From: VRUE01 sp963718755
GTDB taxonomy: Bacteria; Actinomycetota; Thermoleophilia; Solirubrobacterales; 70-9
Direction: 5' to 3'
DNA length: 64,000 nt
Assembly: GCA_963718755.1 (NCBI GenBank)
Contig: OY970376.1
Span: forward strand, 1,240,001 to 1,304,000
Below are positions 7,011 through 16,418 of this stretch, in pieces. The notes below the pieces were generated by a model that was given only the letters and a program-made list of their open reading frames with translations, was not told the DNA's origin and did not search any database. Positions within the stretch are counted from its first letter, which is position 1; each line of letters starts with the position of its first letter. A program made the translations under genes and the position numbers.

Positions 7011-8790
7011 GCAGGCGCTGCGGTGGCGCAGGAGACGCCTTCGAGCCGGCCTTCGACCGAGCCCGCCGGTTTGGGCACCGAGGCGATCGACCAGGTCGTG
7101 CCGTTCCAGCGCTCAGAGAAGGTCTGGATGCCGCTCGAGGATCTCGAGCCCACCGCGGTGCAGGAGGTCGAGGTCGGGCAGGAGACCGCGAGCAGTTTGC
7201 CGCTGTCGCCTTCGCCGCCGCTTGGGTTGGGGGTCGTCTGGATCGTCCAGGCGGTGCCGTTCCAGCGCATCGCCAGGGGAACGTACGTGTACGGGGGGGC
7301 ATCGAAGTAGTAGTGGCCCACCGCCGTGCAGGCCGTTTCGGCGCTGCAGGAGACGTCTTCGAGGATGACGGTGCTCACACCCGCGGGGGTGGGCGTGGTC
7401 AGCTGGTTGACCGTGCCCCAGAATTTGCCGCTGAGGATTTTCGGCAGCTTCCAGGTGGCCCCCAGGCCGCTTGCGCGCCTGGAGCCGGTGATCAGGCAGG
7501 TATTGCCCGAGCAGGAGACGGCAGTGAAACGTGCGTCGTCGAGGGTCTGCAGGATGCTCCAGCTGGTCCCGTCCCAGGTCTGCACGAAGCCGGTCCCGCG
7601 GTAGTCGTCGTTGCCGACCGCGACGCAGGAGGTGGCGGAGAGACAGGAGGTGTCCTCGAGCAGGCTGTGGTCATAGGGAATGGGGTTGGGGGTGGCCTGG
7701 GTTGACCAGGAGCTTCCGTCCCACCGCTCCACCAAGGTCTGCGTCCCGGCGCTGTAGTTTCCCGGCCGCTTCTGGCCGACCGCCGTGCAGGCGCTCGATG
7801 AGGTGCAGGAGACGGCGCTGAGGCGCGAGTAGGCCAGCGGGTTGACGGTGCTCTGCACCGCCCAGGCGCTGCCGTTCCATACCTCTGCCACGGTCGATTC
7901 GACTGGGAACGCCGGCGCCACGCCGCCGGTGCGCCCGACAGCCGTGCAGGCGTTGGCCGCCGTGCACGAGATGCCGGTCAGGGTGACGCCGTTTTCGGCT
8001 CCGCTGGGGACGGCGGTGGCGACCGTCGACCAGGCGCTGGTGTTCCAGCTCACCGAGAGGCCCTTGCGCGGAGTGGCGATGTTGGTGCTTTCCTTGAACC
8101 AGCCGACAGCCATGCAGGCGCTGGTGCTGGCACAGGAGACGTCTTCGAGCCGGCCTTCGGCCGAGACCGCCGGTTTAGGCACCGAGGCGATCGACCAGGC
8201 GCTGCCGTTCCAGCGCTCCGAGAAGGTCTGGATGCCGCTCGAGGATCTCGATCCCACCGCCGTGCAGGAGGTGGAGGTCGGACAGGACACCGCGAGCAGC
8301 CTGCCGCCGCTGCCTTCGCCGCCGCTTGGGCTGGGGGTCGTCTGGATCGTCCAGGCGGTGCCGTTCCAGCGCATCGCCAGGGTGCCTGCGGAGTGGTAGC
8401 CCACCGCCGTGCAGGCCGTTTCGGCGCTGCAGGAGACGTCTTCGAGCGTGACCGTGCTCACTCCTTCGGGGGTGGGCGTGGTCAGCTGGTTGACCGTGCC
8501 CCAGAATTTGCCGCCGAGGATTTTCGGCAGCCTCCAGGTTGCCCCCAGTTCGCCCATGCGCTTGGAGCCGGTGATCAGGCAGGCGTTGCCCGAGCAGGAG
8601 ACGCCGCTGAAGCTGGCGTTGTCGAGGGTCTGCAGGATGCTCCAGCTGGTCCCGTCCCAGGTCTGCACGAAGCCGGTCCCGCGGTAGTCGTCGTTGCCGA
8701 CCGCCACGCAGGAGGTGGCGGAGGTGCAGGAGGCGTCTTCGAGCAGGCTGTGGTCATAGGGAACGGGGTTGGGGGTGCTCTGGGCGATCC
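6618..8790. repeat. 1.1-kb tandem duplication inside the metalloprotease gene
   Basis: Two copies, about 6618-7700 and 7719-8790, align with an offset of 1101 bases (for example GCGTCCCGGCGCTGTAG at 6640 and at 7741) and differ by scattered substitutions. Each encodes about seven ‘VSC....CxAVG...W.G..W’ repeat units. A smaller duplication further upstream repeats a fibronectin-like domain: the stretch around 9000-9098 recurs almost unchanged at 9319-9417. Such repeats invite slippage and recombination. Confidence 0.85.
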
Positions 8791-11332
8791 AGGCGGGGAT
8801 GATCAGGGTTTTGGGGTCTGAGTAGGAAGTTCCGTTCGCGTTCGTCGCCACGAGCCGGAAGTGATAGGTCGTATTCGTGGAAAGACCGCTGATCGCCTCG
8901 CTCACGGCAACGCTGCTCGATCCCGACCCTGCCGATTTGGAGGCGGTGCTGGTCGCGTGGACAAAGCCGTTGGGCTGATCTGCCTGGAAAGTGGCGTCGG
9001 GCACGTACTCGAAGTGGTAGGTGCTCGCCAGACCTTCGGGGTTGACGGTTCCGTGCAGGATCGCGTCGTCGCCTTCGACGCCGGTGGCGGCTTCGATTGC
9101 GACCTGCGGAGCAGGTGCGATGAACGTGCTCGCTTTCGAGTACGTGGTTCCGTTCGCGTTCGTCGCCACGAGGCGGACGTGATAGGTCGTATTCGGAGTG
9201 AGCCCCGTCAGCGCTTCGCTCACGGCAACGTTGCTCGATCCCGACCCGGCAGATTTGGAGGCGGTGCTGGTCGCGTTGGCAAAGCCGTTGGGCTGATCTG
9301 CCTGGAAAGTGGCGTCGGGCACGTACTCGAAGTGGTAGGTGCTCGCCAGACCTTCGGGGTTGACGGTTCCGTGCAGGATCGCGTCGTCGCCTTCGACGCC
9401 GGTGGCGGCTTCGAGCACGGCCAGAGGGCGAGGCGGGCCCGTGGTGAAGGTTCTGTCTTCACCCGCCACTATGTTCAGACTCGACTGCTCCAGGTTGGCC
9501 GCGCTGATCCGGTAGTGGTAGGTGGTGTTCGGCTGGAGGTCTTCCACCTGCTGTTCAATGGAAATGATTCCCGTAGGGTCTGGGAGGTATCCGCCGAGTT
9601 CAAGGCCGTAGGCGGTCGTCGTGCCGTATTCGACGCTATAGCTGGTCTGATACCCATGGGTATCGATGCTGCCGGTCAGCATCGCGGCTCTATCGGTGAC
9701 GCCGGTCGCCGGTCCGGCCTGCACCACCGGATCTGGCAGCCCGGTGGTGAAGGAGACGTCTTTGCCGATGTCCCCGCTCCCGTCGGCGTTGGTTGCGACC
9801 AGGCGGGCGTGGTAGGTGGTGTTCGGGCTGAGGCCGGTTAGTTTCTCCTCGACATGCCAGAGTCCGCCTTCTGATTTCCCGGTCGTCACGTTTTTCGCCG
9901 GTACCGGCACTTTCTGCCCGTACGCGGTCGTCGTGCCGTATTCGAACTGGTAGGTGGTGCTGAGGCCGTTGGGGTTGACGTTGCCCTCGAGGGTCACGTT
10001 CGACTGGTTGCTTGGATCGACGACGGCCGGCTCGGTGACCGCCACCGGGGCGTGATTGGTGGTGAAGGTTTTGTCGCTTCCCTGGACGCTGCCGACGTCG
10101 TTGGCCGCGACGACACGGTAGTGGTAGGTCGTGCCCGCCGGCAAGCCCGCCACGGCCTGGCTCACGTTGACCGCGGCGGAGCCGAAGCCGGGCACACGCC
10201 CGCTCGGGACCGGGACGCTGGTGCCATAGGACGTCGTTGGCCCGTATTCGAAGTAGTAGGTCGCGTAATCGGCTTTGGGGGTGATCGTGGCCTGCATCGT
10301 CGCGCCGCCAGAGGCCACGCTCGTGGCCGCGGCCGTGGTTGCCTGCGGCGCCTGGGTGGGCGCGACCGTGAGGAAGGGATTCTCCGGGCCGGCCAGGTTC
10401 CAGTGGGTGGCCAGCCAGGTTCCCGCCGCCGGCGCAGCGTTGAAGTAGGTGTCCTTGCCGCAGTCGATCGGTATGGTCACGCCGGTGAACGAGCCCGGGC
10501 AGTATGAGTTGCTGTAGTTGCCCCAGGGTGCGTGGCCACCGCCGTCGTCGTAGCACATGATGTCGGCGCCGTCGACACAATGGCGCTGGTAGGAGGAGTA
10601 GGGGGCGATGGATTCCAGACCTGCTTTCGGAAGGCCACCTTCAAGTTCCCCGGCCCAGCCCTGAACGGCGCCAAAGGTATGGAACATCTCGTGCATCGGG
10701 GTATGCGTTTCCCACTTCGTTTTCCCGCCGCCGATGACCGCTACGGCAGTATTGACGGCATTTTTGTTGACTACGCTCTTGGATGAGTCGTCCGCGATCA
10801 GCCCGTAGCTCCGGTCAAGGCCACCTTCTGGGCCGAGCAGCAGGTACTTGATGGCTTCGGTGCCGTTCGGGTTCGGGTCTGCTTTCGTCGGGTAACCGAG
10901 GAGGTCTGCGTCGAGCGCGGCCTTAACGGTGTCGGACGTGAAATCTGGGACCTCGAGGTCATAGACCTGGATCGCGCCGGAGGAGTTGCACTCGACCACC
11001 ATCTTCACGGCGCGCGCCCCACCGCTCGAGAGCGAGGACTGGTCGGAGATCTTCCAGTTCGTTCGCCTGATGATGCTGCGGATCAGTTCCACCGGCGCCG
11101 GCTCGGTGCTCTCCGAGTCGTGCGCGTACACGACGACGATCCGGTTTCCGCTCGTGCGGCAGAGTGGTGCGAGTTCCTGCGTGGGAAGGGGCGCCACGGC
11201 TGCGCCGGCGCCATCCGCGTAGGCAGGTGCGGTGGTCGAAGTAGAGGCGAGGAAAAGCGCCACGACCGTGACGATCGAACTTAGAGCGATTAAGGCACTC
11301 GGCTGAGATCTGCGACGAGGCTCGACCCGCAT
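6947..11332 (-). CDS. Giant secreted metalloprotease with Fn3-like domains and propeller-type repeats
   Basis: About 1461 residues from the ATG at 11332, chosen because GGAGGGGAG lies just upstream; an ATG 54 bases earlier is less likely. The protein has a signal peptide (RSQPSALIALSSIVTVVALFLAS...AYA), then a catalytic domain with HEMFHTFGAVQ at residues 214-224, an HExxH zinc site as in metzincin-like proteases, and DIMCYDDGGG further on, which may act as a Met-turn. Five or so fibronectin-III-like domains follow (‘T.YHFEYG.....Y’ and ‘L.PNTTYHYRVVATNADG’), then many ‘W...TTPNP.....VSC.S...CTAVG’ repeats probably forming beta-propellers. The role is likely extracellular protein degradation or surface attachment. 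Its 3' end is frameshifted relative to its own repeats. Confidence 0.85.
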   Translation of the reverse strand: MRVEPRRRSQPSALIALSSIVTVVALFLASTSTTAPAYADGAGAAVAPLPTQELAPLCRTSGNRIVVVYAHDSESTEPAPVELIRSIIRRTNWKISDQSSLSSGGARAVKMVVECNSSGAIQVYDLEVPDFTSDTVKAALDADLLGYPTKADPNPNGTEAIKYLLLGPEGGLDRSYGLIADDSSKSVVNKNAVNTAVAVIGGGKTKWETHTPMHEMFHTFGAVQGWAGELEGGLPKAGLESIAPYSSYQRHCVDGADIMCYDDGGGHAPWGNYSNSYCPGSFTGVTIPIDCGKDTYFNAAPAAGTWLATHWNLAGPENPFLTVAPTQAPQATTAAATSVASGGATMQATITPKADYATYYFEYGPTTSYGTSVPVPSGRVPGFGSAAVNVSQAVAGLPAGTTYHYRVVAANDVGSVQGSDKTFTTNHAPVAVTEPAVVDPSNQSNVTLEGNVNPNGLSTTYQFEYGTTTAYGQKVPVPAKNVTTGKSEGGLWHVEEKLTGLSPNTTYHARLVATNADGSGDIGKDVSFTTGLPDPVVQAGPATGVTDRAAMLTGSIDTHGYQTSYSVEYGTTTAYGLELGGYLPDPTGIISIEQQVEDLQPNTTYHYRISAANLEQSSLNIVAGEDRTFTTGPPRPLAVLEAATGVEGDDAILHGTVNPEGLASTYHFEYVPDATFQADQPNGFANATSTASKSAGSGSSNVAVSEALTGLTPNTTYHVRLVATNANGTTYSKASTFIAPAPQVAIEAATGVEGDDAILHGTVNPEGLASTYHFEYVPDATFQADQPNGFVHATSTASKSAGSGSSSVAVSEAISGLSTNTTYHFRLVATNANGTSYSDPKTLIIPAWIAQSTPNPVPYDHSLLEDASCTSATSCVAVGNDDYRGTGFVQTWDGTSWSILQTLDNASFSGVSCSGNACLITGSKRMGELGATWRLPKILGGKFWGTVNQLTTPTPEGVSTVTLEDVSCSAETACTAVGYHSAGTLAMRWNGTAWTIQTTPSPSGGEGSGGRLLAVSCPTSTSCTAVGSRSSSGIQTFSERWNGSAWSIASVPKPAVSAEGRLEDVSCASTSACMAVGWFKESTNIATPRKGLSVSWNTSAWSTVATAVPSGAENGVTLTGISCTAANACTAVGRTGGVAPAFPVESTVAEVWNGSAWAVQSTVNPLAYSRLSAVSCTSSSACTAVGQKRPGNYSAGTQTLVERWDGSSWSTQATPNPIPYDHSLLEDTSCLSATSCVAVGNDDYRGTGFVQTWDGTSWSILQTLDDARFTAVSCSGNTCLITGSRRASGLGATWKLPKILSGKFWGTVNQLTTPTPAGVSTVILEDVSCSAETACTAVGHYYFDAPPYTYVPLAMRWNGTAWTIQTTPNPSGGEGDSGKLLAVSCPTSTSCTAVGSRSSSGIQTFSERWNGTTWSIASVPKPAGSVEGRLEGVSCATAAPAWRWAGSGKAPASPHRARASR

Positions 11333-11381
11333 TGAACTCTCCCCTCCCGAATCCCCGCGGCCTCCCAGCCGGCGGGGCGTT

Positions 11382-11394
11382 GACACTGAGTGTC
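11382..11394. promoter_or_regulatory. Palindromic operator candidate between pucR-like gene and metalloprotease
   Basis: GACACTGAGTGTC is a perfect 6+1+6 inverted repeat, extended weakly outward (TGAC...GTCA). It sits about 50 bases upstream of the metalloprotease start and just after the stop of the PucR-like regulator. The position suggests a regulator-binding site for the protease gene, and the neighbouring regulator is the obvious candidate; this is inference. Confidence 0.4.
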
Positions 11395-11409
11395 GTCAGC
11401 CTGACTGAT

Positions 11410-12627
11410 TTAGGTGACCTTGCGAGGTGGCAATGTGCTTAATCGACCGCCGATCCTTAGGCGGCCTGCAAGGGGCTCTGCGCTGCTGCCGCCACGCAGA
11501 TCTTCGAGCCGCAGTGCCGCTTCGAGCTCCGTCCCACAGGAATCAAGCGGCCGGCCGATCGCTCGCTCTATCGCCGCGAGGCGTTTGGAGACCGTGTTGC
11601 GGTTGATTCCCAGGGCGGCGGCGGTGGATGAGACATGGCGGGCTGCCGCGAAGTAGGCGCGCAGGGTCTTCTTGGCCGCCTCGCCGCCGTCGCGTTCCTT
11701 CTCCAGGGGACCGAGGAAGATCTGGTGCAGGGAGGTGACGAGAAGGTCGTCGCCGAGAATCGAAGCGAGAAGGGCCACGTCGCGATAGCAGACGACTCGC
11801 TCGGGCCCTCTCTGGGCAATGGGCATGCTCGCCTGGGCTTGCCGATGGGAGAGGCGCCAGCCCGACAGCTCCTTTGCCGGCTCGCCGATCGCGACGCGCA
11901 GTGAGGATTCCCGCAGGCGAGCCTCGACCTCGCCCGGGTCGATCCTCCGGCGGGCGCCGAGCCACGCCCAGGCCGCCTCCTCTCCCGCTGGAACCAGGAG
12001 AGAACGGCAATCGAGATCCGCCAACGCCTCATGCAGGTTCTTTGCTGCTCGGTCCCCGCTTGCGATCACCCCGAGGTGGTGAGCGCCGAAGTCATATTCG
12101 AGCCCCGGCGCGTCGAGCAGCTCCCCGACGAGAAGCCTTCGCACCTGCTCCGCCTTTCGCCCTGTCGTCGATCCGTGCTGTCCCTGCTCGCGGTTGTATT
12201 CGTCTGTGACAGAGCTCAACAGGCGGTCGAGCAGGGCGGCCTGTATGCGCAGGAGCGCCTTCAGGGAAGAGCTGCTCGAGATCCCCTCTTCTTCGGCGGC
12301 CTCGATCAGGAAGTCGCCGAAGACGGTGTAGCCGGCTATGTAGCGGCGCATCACCGCGTCGAGGGTGATTCGATTTCTTGCCGCAAGCCTCGCTTGGCTC
12401 AGCAGCTCGGTGGGAGTCGGCGGCGAACGATCCTCTGTGCACTCGAAGGCGGCGATGCCGTATCCAAGGGCCGCCGAGACCGCCGCCGGCAGGCCTTCCT
12501 TGTACTCGGGGTCTGCGATCTCCATGGGATCGGAGACGGCGTAGACCCTCGTCAGCGCCGCCTGCTCGATCTCCTCATGGCGGGAGCGCAGGCGACGGGC
12601 TAACCGCGTGCGCGCTTCTTCCCGCAA
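11410..12627 (-). CDS. PucR/CdaR-type transcriptional regulator
   Basis: About 405 residues from a TTG at 12627 preceded by GAAGG; no ATG or GTG suits the frame and the upstream stretch runs into the previous gene. The N-terminal half (AALTRVYAVSDPMEIADPEY..., NRITLDAVMRRYIAGYTVFGDFLIEAA) is a helical domain common to actinobacterial PucR-like regulators. The middle resembles the GGDEF-derived segment (ERVVCYRDVALLASIL). The C-terminus TLRAYFAAARHVSSTAAALGINRNTVSKRLAAIERAIGRPLD is the PucR helix-turn-helix. Ligand unknown. It lies in the same orientation as, and between, the large secreted-protein genes and may regulate the metalloprotease downstream. Confidence 0.85.
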   Translation of the reverse strand: MREEARTRLARRLRSRHEEIEQAALTRVYAVSDPMEIADPEYKEGLPAAVSAALGYGIAAFECTEDRSPPTPTELLSQARLAARNRITLDAVMRRYIAGYTVFGDFLIEAAEEEGISSSSSLKALLRIQAALLDRLLSSVTDEYNREQGQHGSTTGRKAEQVRRLLVGELLDAPGLEYDFGAHHLGVIASGDRAAKNLHEALADLDCRSLLVPAGEEAAWAWLGARRRIDPGEVEARLRESSLRVAIGEPAKELSGWRLSHRQAQASMPIAQRGPERVVCYRDVALLASILGDDLLVTSLHQIFLGPLEKERDGGEAAKKTLRAYFAAARHVSSTAAALGINRNTVSKRLAAIERAIGRPLDSCGTELEAALRLEDLRGGSSAEPLAGRLRIGGRLSTLPPRKVT

Positions 12628-12649
12628 CTGGCCTTCACCGTGAGGCGCC

Positions 12650-15600
12650 TCATCGTTCCGCCCTCCGCTTGTCGTTCGCTCGCTTGTGGGTAGCTCGTTT
12701 GCGATCTGCTTGCTTCTCCCGTTTCCTCGGCACGCACCGGGTCTTGCCGTCCCGGCGCGCCTTGCGCTTGCCCTTCGGACACCGCGGCGAGCCGCTCTGC
12801 TTGAGATTCCCCGCTCCCTCGAAGGCGGCGGAGGCTGGGGTCGGATCGCTTGGCGCAGATACCGGCCCCTGGCAGGCGTCGCCTTCGCAGACCGCCGGAG
12901 GTTTCGGCGGCGGCGGGTAGCCGCCGCCGATCCGTGCGTCGTAGACATCGACCAGACCGGGGTCCTGGGGCAGCAGGCTGGCGGCGGTGGTGAAGAAGAC
13001 GTCGCGGCCGCTCGCACCGACGTCGATCAATTCGGAGTCGCCGAGGCTCTGGCCGCTCGAGATCAGGCTGAGGCAGCCGCCGGCGCTCTGCACGTAGAGG
13101 TCTGCTCCGGCTTTGGCGCAGGCTTCCTCGTCAGAAGCCCGCTCCCACCCGTAGACGTCGGTGCGCCCGTTTGAGTCGCGGGGCAATAGGTCGTCGTAGC
13201 TTTCGAAGAAGAGTCGGTTGCCGTCGGCTGAGAGCAGCCGCGTCGGGCGCAGCTGTTCATTCCAGCCGGGGATCGTGGCGGCGGTCCAACGCGGCGAAAC
13301 GGAGTCGCCCAGGTTCCGCCCGTGCGGCCGTGCCCCGCTCGGGTTGCAGGAGATGCAGCGCAGCTCTCCGGGGCCGCCGCTGCCGTCGGCGTCGTAGAGG
13401 TAGACCTCGGCTGCCGGTTTCCCGCTGGAGGCGTCCTTGTTGTCGTAGCTCGTCAGCGGAGCCGAGGAGGCGAAGGCCAGGTGCAGGCCGTCCGGGCTGA
13501 CGCGCGAGCGACGCGAGGAGGGCTCGCGGTCGGCAAGGGAATCGAGGCTCGAGGCCCTCGCCACGAAGACGATGCCGGCGCCCGCTTCGTAGAGATAGAT
13601 GTTGCGCTCCCCCGCTTGGGCTTTGCCGCCCTCGCTGTTTTCCCCTTCGCCGCTCAGCACCTCGGTTGAGACGAAGTAGACGCGCGAGGCGTCCTCGCTG
13701 ATCCCGGCCGGACTCCTGTCACATGTTTGGCGATCGATTTGGATTTGGCTTCCTCGAGGTCGTATTCGAAGAGCTCTTCGTTGGTGATGTCTTCCCTAAC
13801 GCCATAGATCGCGGTCGTGCCCTGCGGGTTTGCGCCCCAGAAGCGAGCCGCGCCGCTTTTGGAGATCGCAACCGTGCAGGCCAGGGCGGGGTCGGTGCAG
13901 CTGCCCGATGCGACCGGGCTCTGTTCCTCGGCCGCGTTCTGGCGCAGGTAGAGGTTGCCGGGGCCGAGACCGGGGACGCTGTCTTCGATGACGGTCTGGC
14001 TATCCAGCGAGTCGGTCCAAAACACCCGCGAGCCGTCCTCAGAGACCGCGCCGGCCATGTTCGACTCGCGAAAGCCGTCGGTCGAGTCCTCGAAGGTGCC
14101 GGCGGTCGAGTTGGTGCAGGTCCCGTTGCCGTTGGGCAGGGCGCTGATCAGACGCAGCGGCCCTTCCCTGGAGCTCAGGTAGACCTGGTTGATCCCCACG
14201 GTCGCGCAGGCACCTTCGGCCAGCGCCGCGGGGGCGCGGAAGACCGTGTGGGCCTGGTCGGCTGAGAAGCCCTGCGGGTTGGGGACGTAGAATTCCGGTT
14301 TCTTCTCGCCCGCTTCGAAGCCGAAGCCCGGTGGGTCGACGGGGGTCAGCAGCTCATAATTCGCTTCTGGGTCGCAGTAGTCGCGGCGGTAGATGCTGGC
14401 GACTCCCGCTGGGGCTCCTGGCGCCAGGGCGAGGTCGGAATCCTGAATGAACCAGCCGCCGCAGAGGTCGTCGTCAAAGGCCTTGAACTGGCCGGTGAAG
14501 CCCGGCGGCCAGATCGGGAAGCCGGTGCGCGGCGGTGAGATCGACGAAGCAGACCAGCCGTTTGCTCCGCGGGCCGAGAGGAACTGTTTGGTCAGCGGCG
14601 CGGCATCGGGGTTCGCGAAGGCGCGGATCGAGCTGAAGGCAAGTCTTTCGCCGTCGGCCGAGCTCTTGTTGGGAGCGGTGAAGGCCTTGGCGATCGACCC
14701 AGTTGCGACGTCGCCGCCGTTTTTGTCAACCGGGCTGACCATCTCATAAGCGCGGCAGTCGGGAAGCTTTGCCGAGGCTTCGGTGCGGAAGGCCTGGTTT
14801 GGGCAGTCGGTCTTCAGCGTCTGGGCCGGGAAGGTGGTGAAGGTTCCTTCCCCGCCGTCGATGCCCTCTTCGCCGCCGACGCCGAAGACCGGGCCTCCGC
14901 CCGAGCTCTCGGCGGCGAAGCGGTAGTGGTAGGTCGTCGCGGGCTCGAGCCCGTCGAGGAAGACCCCGGCGGTGGTGATCGCTTTGTTTGCGACCTGGCT
15001 GGTCAGTTTCGAGCCGGGCGCAAGCGGCTGCTCTTTGTCGCAGCCCCCTTCAGAGCATTTGCCGGTCCCGTACTGAAGATAGTAGGTCGCATCGGGCCAG
15101 AATTCGGGGCTGATCTCCGCCTTCAGCGTGGCGCCCTTGCTCTGCACCGAGGCCGCGTACTGGGCCTCGATGCTGGGTGGGACCGGCGGCGGCGGGCAGA
15201 GCGCCGGGTCGGGCGGGGGGCCGTAGGCGCGGACGTAGCTGTTGTTGTTTGAGAGCTAGAAGTTCGAGACGTAGAAGTCGGCGCCGTCGATCCCGCAGGC
15301 CGAGCTCGTCGCGATCCCGATCGAGCGGTCGAGAGCCGTCGAAGGAAGGGGAATCCAGGCAGCTCGTTGCCGGCCGGGCCGAACTTGTGGATCTCCATCC
15401 TGAATCACGTCCTCGAGCTTCGCCCCGTCGATCGCGTAGACGTTGCCGTCCACATCGACCGCGAGCGCCTGCGGATCGGGCACCGCCAGCGATACCGAGC
15501 ACGGCCCCCGCCGGGCTCAGCTTCAACACGTCGGGTTTCGAGCCGGGGATGGAGTGGCCCTGAACACAAAAGTCTTGCGAGGTCGCAGCGCGCGACGTAG

Positions 15601-16418
15601 AGGTTGCCGTTGTTCACCCCGCCGCTGGTGTCGACCGCCAGCGACTGCACCGTCTCGCCGGGCAGCGCAATGCTCTCGACGTAATCGCCACCTGTGTTGA
15701 AGCGCTGGATCCGGTTCTCATCGCCGACGTAGACCTCGTCGTTCGGGCCCACGGCGATGTAGGCGCTGACGGGGGCCCAGTTGCCGAACTGGCCGTCGCC
15801 GGCGCCTTTGGTGCCGGCCTGGCAGACGTCTCCCGAGGCGGCGGTGCAGAGGTTGCGTTCGGCCTCAGTCGAGCCGACTTCTTCGGTTTTGGTCTTGTTG
15901 ACTTCGCCGCCGAAGGCGAGCAGGAACTCGGCTTCGTCTTCGTCTGGGCCGGCGTTGGGATCGAACTTCTGTACGCGCTGGTTTATCCGGTCGACGACGT
16001 AGACGTCTCCGGCGCTGTCCACCGCGACACCAAAGGCAAGGCTCAGCCGTCCCGTCGCCGCGCCTGCCAGTCCTGCTAAGCACCCCGTCTGCGCCGTACA
16101 GGTCTGCAGCTCGGGATCGCCGTTGCGCACGCCCCAACCCCAGGCCTTGACGAAGACGCCCCAGATCGTGAACTCGTCTGATGCGGCGGTTCTCCTGGTC
16201 GGCGACGTAGACGTTGCCGCTGGTGGGATCGGCGGCGATGCCGCGGGGGATGTTGCACTGCCCCGCCCCCGAACCGGTCTCACAACTGTTCCAGAGCGTG
16301 TCGGGAACAGCACCTGAAGCGCCGGTCGGCAGCAGGGCGAGCAGGGCCAGGCGGCCAAGACCACGCCGAGACCCACTCGGGCGCCCGGCACGGCGCCTTT
16401 GGCTCTAACGGCCAACAC
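12650..16418 (-). pseudogene. Decayed paralogue of the 1247-residue NHL/propeller protein
   Basis: Nearly the whole length of the intact gene at 19194-22937 is recognisable here, but broken. The N-terminal signal region leaves frame at about residue 24 and regains it at FTIWGVFVKAWGWGV. Frame is lost again after YVARCDLA and within the NHL part. An in-frame TAG stands at 15256-15258 where the homologue reads YVSNA. The long middle part then runs in one frame, and the last shift is near 13715, after which the C-terminal propeller and the basic tail CPKGKRKARRDGKTRC follow. At least five frameshifts plus one stop make sequencing error an unlikely sole cause. Its start overlaps the end of the 930-residue gene by 14 bases, so it arose as a tandem duplication within the operon. 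Confidence 0.85.
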
